Shown piece by piece: positions 62,808 through 64,000 of a stretch of DNA of 64,000 bases (position 1 is the stretch's first letter; the number at the start of each line of letters is the position of its first letter). The notes under the pieces were generated by a model. It ran no database searches. It was not told the origin of the DNA and saw only the letters and a list, made by a program, of their open reading frames with translations. The position numbers and the translations under genes are program-made. The DNA lies in assembly GCA_910589165.1 (NCBI GenBank), contig CAJUSP010000002.1, positions 62,001 to 126,000 of the forward strand, written 5' to 3'. Source of the DNA: an uncultured Adlercreutzia sp. (lineage in GTDB: Bacteria > Actinomycetota > Coriobacteriia > Coriobacteriales > Eggerthellaceae).

Positions 62808-62808
62808 C

Positions 62809-64000
62809 TTACTTCACCCCCCAAGGGCTCGTAACGGTCTCGAAGTGCTTGCCCGTCTCGCGCTCGGTCACATGCACGGCGCAGGCGGTGCAGGGGTCGA
62901 AGCTGTGGACGGTGCGCAGCGCGTTGATGGGCTTCTCGATGTCGGCCACGGGCGCGCCGATAAGCGCCTGCTCCAGCGGACCGTGCTCGCCGTCGGCGTT
63001 GATGGGAGCCAGGTTCCACGTGGACGGGATGATGATCTGGTAGCCCTCGATCTTGCCGTCGACCACCTTCTCGGAGTGGTAGAGAGCGCCGCGAGGGGCC
63101 TCCCAGAAACCAGTGCCCTCGCCGGTGAGGCGGGCAGGCTCGCGGAAGTACTCGGAGTCGCCGCCCTTGATGGCCTCGGCGAGCTCGTGCACCCACTCCA
63201 CCATGAGGTCGGCCACGTACATGGTCTCAACCTGGCGGATGGCGGTACGGCCGAGCGTGCTCTGGAACGCGGACAGGTCGCCCGGCTTCGCGCCGAGGAT
63301 GCCGAGTACGGCGTCGACGTTCTCCTTGATGAAGGGCACGCCGCGCACGTAGGCCGCGAAGATACGGGCCATGGAGCCGGCCTCCATGGGCTTGCCGTCG
63401 TAGGCCGGGCACTTGACCCAGCTGTAGCGCTCGTCGACGTTGTAGTCGGTGAACTCCGGCTCGGTGACGAAGTAGGGCGAGGTGTAGGTGTCGCTGCCCT
63501 TGTACCAGGAGCGGCCCATGTACTCGGTGATGGAGCTCTCCACCACATCGGAGGCCTGGAACTGCTCGTTGAGCACGGCCATGGGCAGGTAGCGGTTGAG
63601 CATCTGCTCGGTGTAGTTGTCGCCGTAGGGCCAATCGGGGCCCTCGAAGACGCCCCAGGCGATGTAGCGGCCGCAGCCCTTGCCGAAGGTGAGCGCCTCG
63701 GCGTAGGGGCCGGCGAGCGCCACGGTGTCGGCGAGCACGGTGTCGTTCACCCAGTCGCGGACCTCGGTGGCCATGGCCAAAAGATCGTCGAGCTTGCTCT
63801 CGGTGGGCACCCACATGTTGCCGCCGGGGATCGACGTCATGATGTGGGGCATCTTGCCGCCGAGCAGCGCGCTCATCTCGGAGGCGCGGGCCTGCATCTT
63901 CAGGGCCTCCAGGTAATGGGAGGTCAGGATGAGGTCGAGCTCGGGGGTGAGCTTGTAGGCCTCGCCGTTGTCGGCGTCGAACCAGTTGCCCGAGAAGATG
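62809..64000 (-). CDS. hyaB: [NiFe] hydrogenase large subunit, C-terminal part (cut by window edge)
   Basis: 397 codons of the catalytic subunit are present; the N-terminus with the first CxxC lies beyond 64000. The C-terminal nickel motif is intact: DPCTACAVH, giving the second pair of nickel cysteines. About 20 residues follow the His (ending TSPWGVK) and form the tail removed by the maturation protease. Other family features are GPYAEALTFGKGCGRYIAWG and EAPRGALYHSEKVVDGKIEGYQ (key part EAPRGAL). It oxidises H2 outside or at the membrane, paired with a small subunit that should lie upstream. Confidence 0.94.
   Translation of the reverse strand, partial: IFSGNWFDADNGEAYKLTPELDLILTSHYLEALKMQARASEMSALLGGKMPHIMTSIPGGNMWVPTESKLDDLLAMATEVRDWVNDTVLADTVALAGPYAEALTFGKGCGRYIAWGVFEGPDWPYGDNYTEQMLNRYLPMAVLNEQFQASDVVESSITEYMGRSWYKGSDTYTSPYFVTEPEFTDYNVDERYSWVKCPAYDGKPMEAGSMARIFAAYVRGVPFIKENVDAVLGILGAKPGDLSAFQSTLGRTAIRQVETMYVADLMVEWVHELAEAIKGGDSEYFREPARLTGEGTGFWEAPRGALYHSEKVVDGKIEGYQIIIPSTWNLAPINADGEHGPLEQALIGAPVADIEKPINALRTVHSFDPCTACAVHVTERETGKHFETVTSPWGVK

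Overview
The window is a GC-rich, densely coded bacterial chromosome segment. The gene content suggests an anaerobic actinobacterium of the Coriobacteriia, most likely Eggerthellaceae. Pointers are a DmsAB-type molybdoenzyme operon with its own haem-type sensor kinase, a membrane-bound uptake [NiFe] hydrogenase, thioredoxin with thioredoxin reductase, and two large YhgE/Pip proteins. This placement is inference from gene content and base composition; no marker gene was compared.

Layout. 1-3050: start of ilvD behind a T-box-like leader, then a two-component system and a small membrane protein, all on the minus strand. 3300-5340: a membrane-anchored C39-like protein that lacks its catalytic cysteine, and a gamma-carbonic-anhydrase-like hexapeptide protein. 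5500-9400: prmC, prfA and a cation/proton antiporter (minus). 9650-11700: trxA-trxB and a zinc-ribbon membrane protein (plus). 11970-23960: panF/yhdT, thrS, valS, clpX, clpP, tig and sstT (minus). 24040-24970: tRNA-Leu(UAG), an acetyltransferase and tRNA-Asn(GUU). 25190-34170: dmsA-dmsB-torD-kinase-regulator, followed by an rlmKL homologue whose first catalytic domain is degenerate. 34380-41350: rpoD, priA, ybaK, a DUF1461-like protein and an ATP-grasp-like protein. 41480-42850: SAM riboswitch and metK. 43080-52260: thioesterase, a low-complexity membrane protein, gltX, a small unknown, an EamA transporter and mfd. 52430-55690: nth, an ECF sigma factor and its putative membrane anti-sigma factor. 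55870-64000: hydrogenase maturation protease, a small membrane protein, two Pip proteins, cytochrome b and the hydrogenase large subunit (cut by the window end).

The most distinctive content lies between the genes. At least five kinds of dispersed palindromic repeat are visible: (1) REP-like hairpins preceded by GTAG, one of them inside the mfd reading frame; (2) a module starting GTGAGACAGTGCCCC, found just after stop codons; (3) two ~150-bp elements with four copies of one motif and a compensatory base change; (4) long extended hairpins of 110-130 bp; (5) a ~159-bp element in three nearly identical copies around the sigma-factor and hydrogenase-maturation genes. A further cluster of five 12-mers lies between rpoD and priA. 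No transposase or RAYT gene is visible here, so whatever mobilises them would have to be encoded elsewhere.

How genes work together: the hydrogenase would feed electrons through its cytochrome b to the quinone pool, and the DmsAB-type reductase could be an acceptor, although no DmsC-type anchor is present. The kinase with a CxxCH site plausibly senses redox conditions or a ligand and controls the dms operon. The SAM riboswitch and the T-box-like leader control metK and ilvD.
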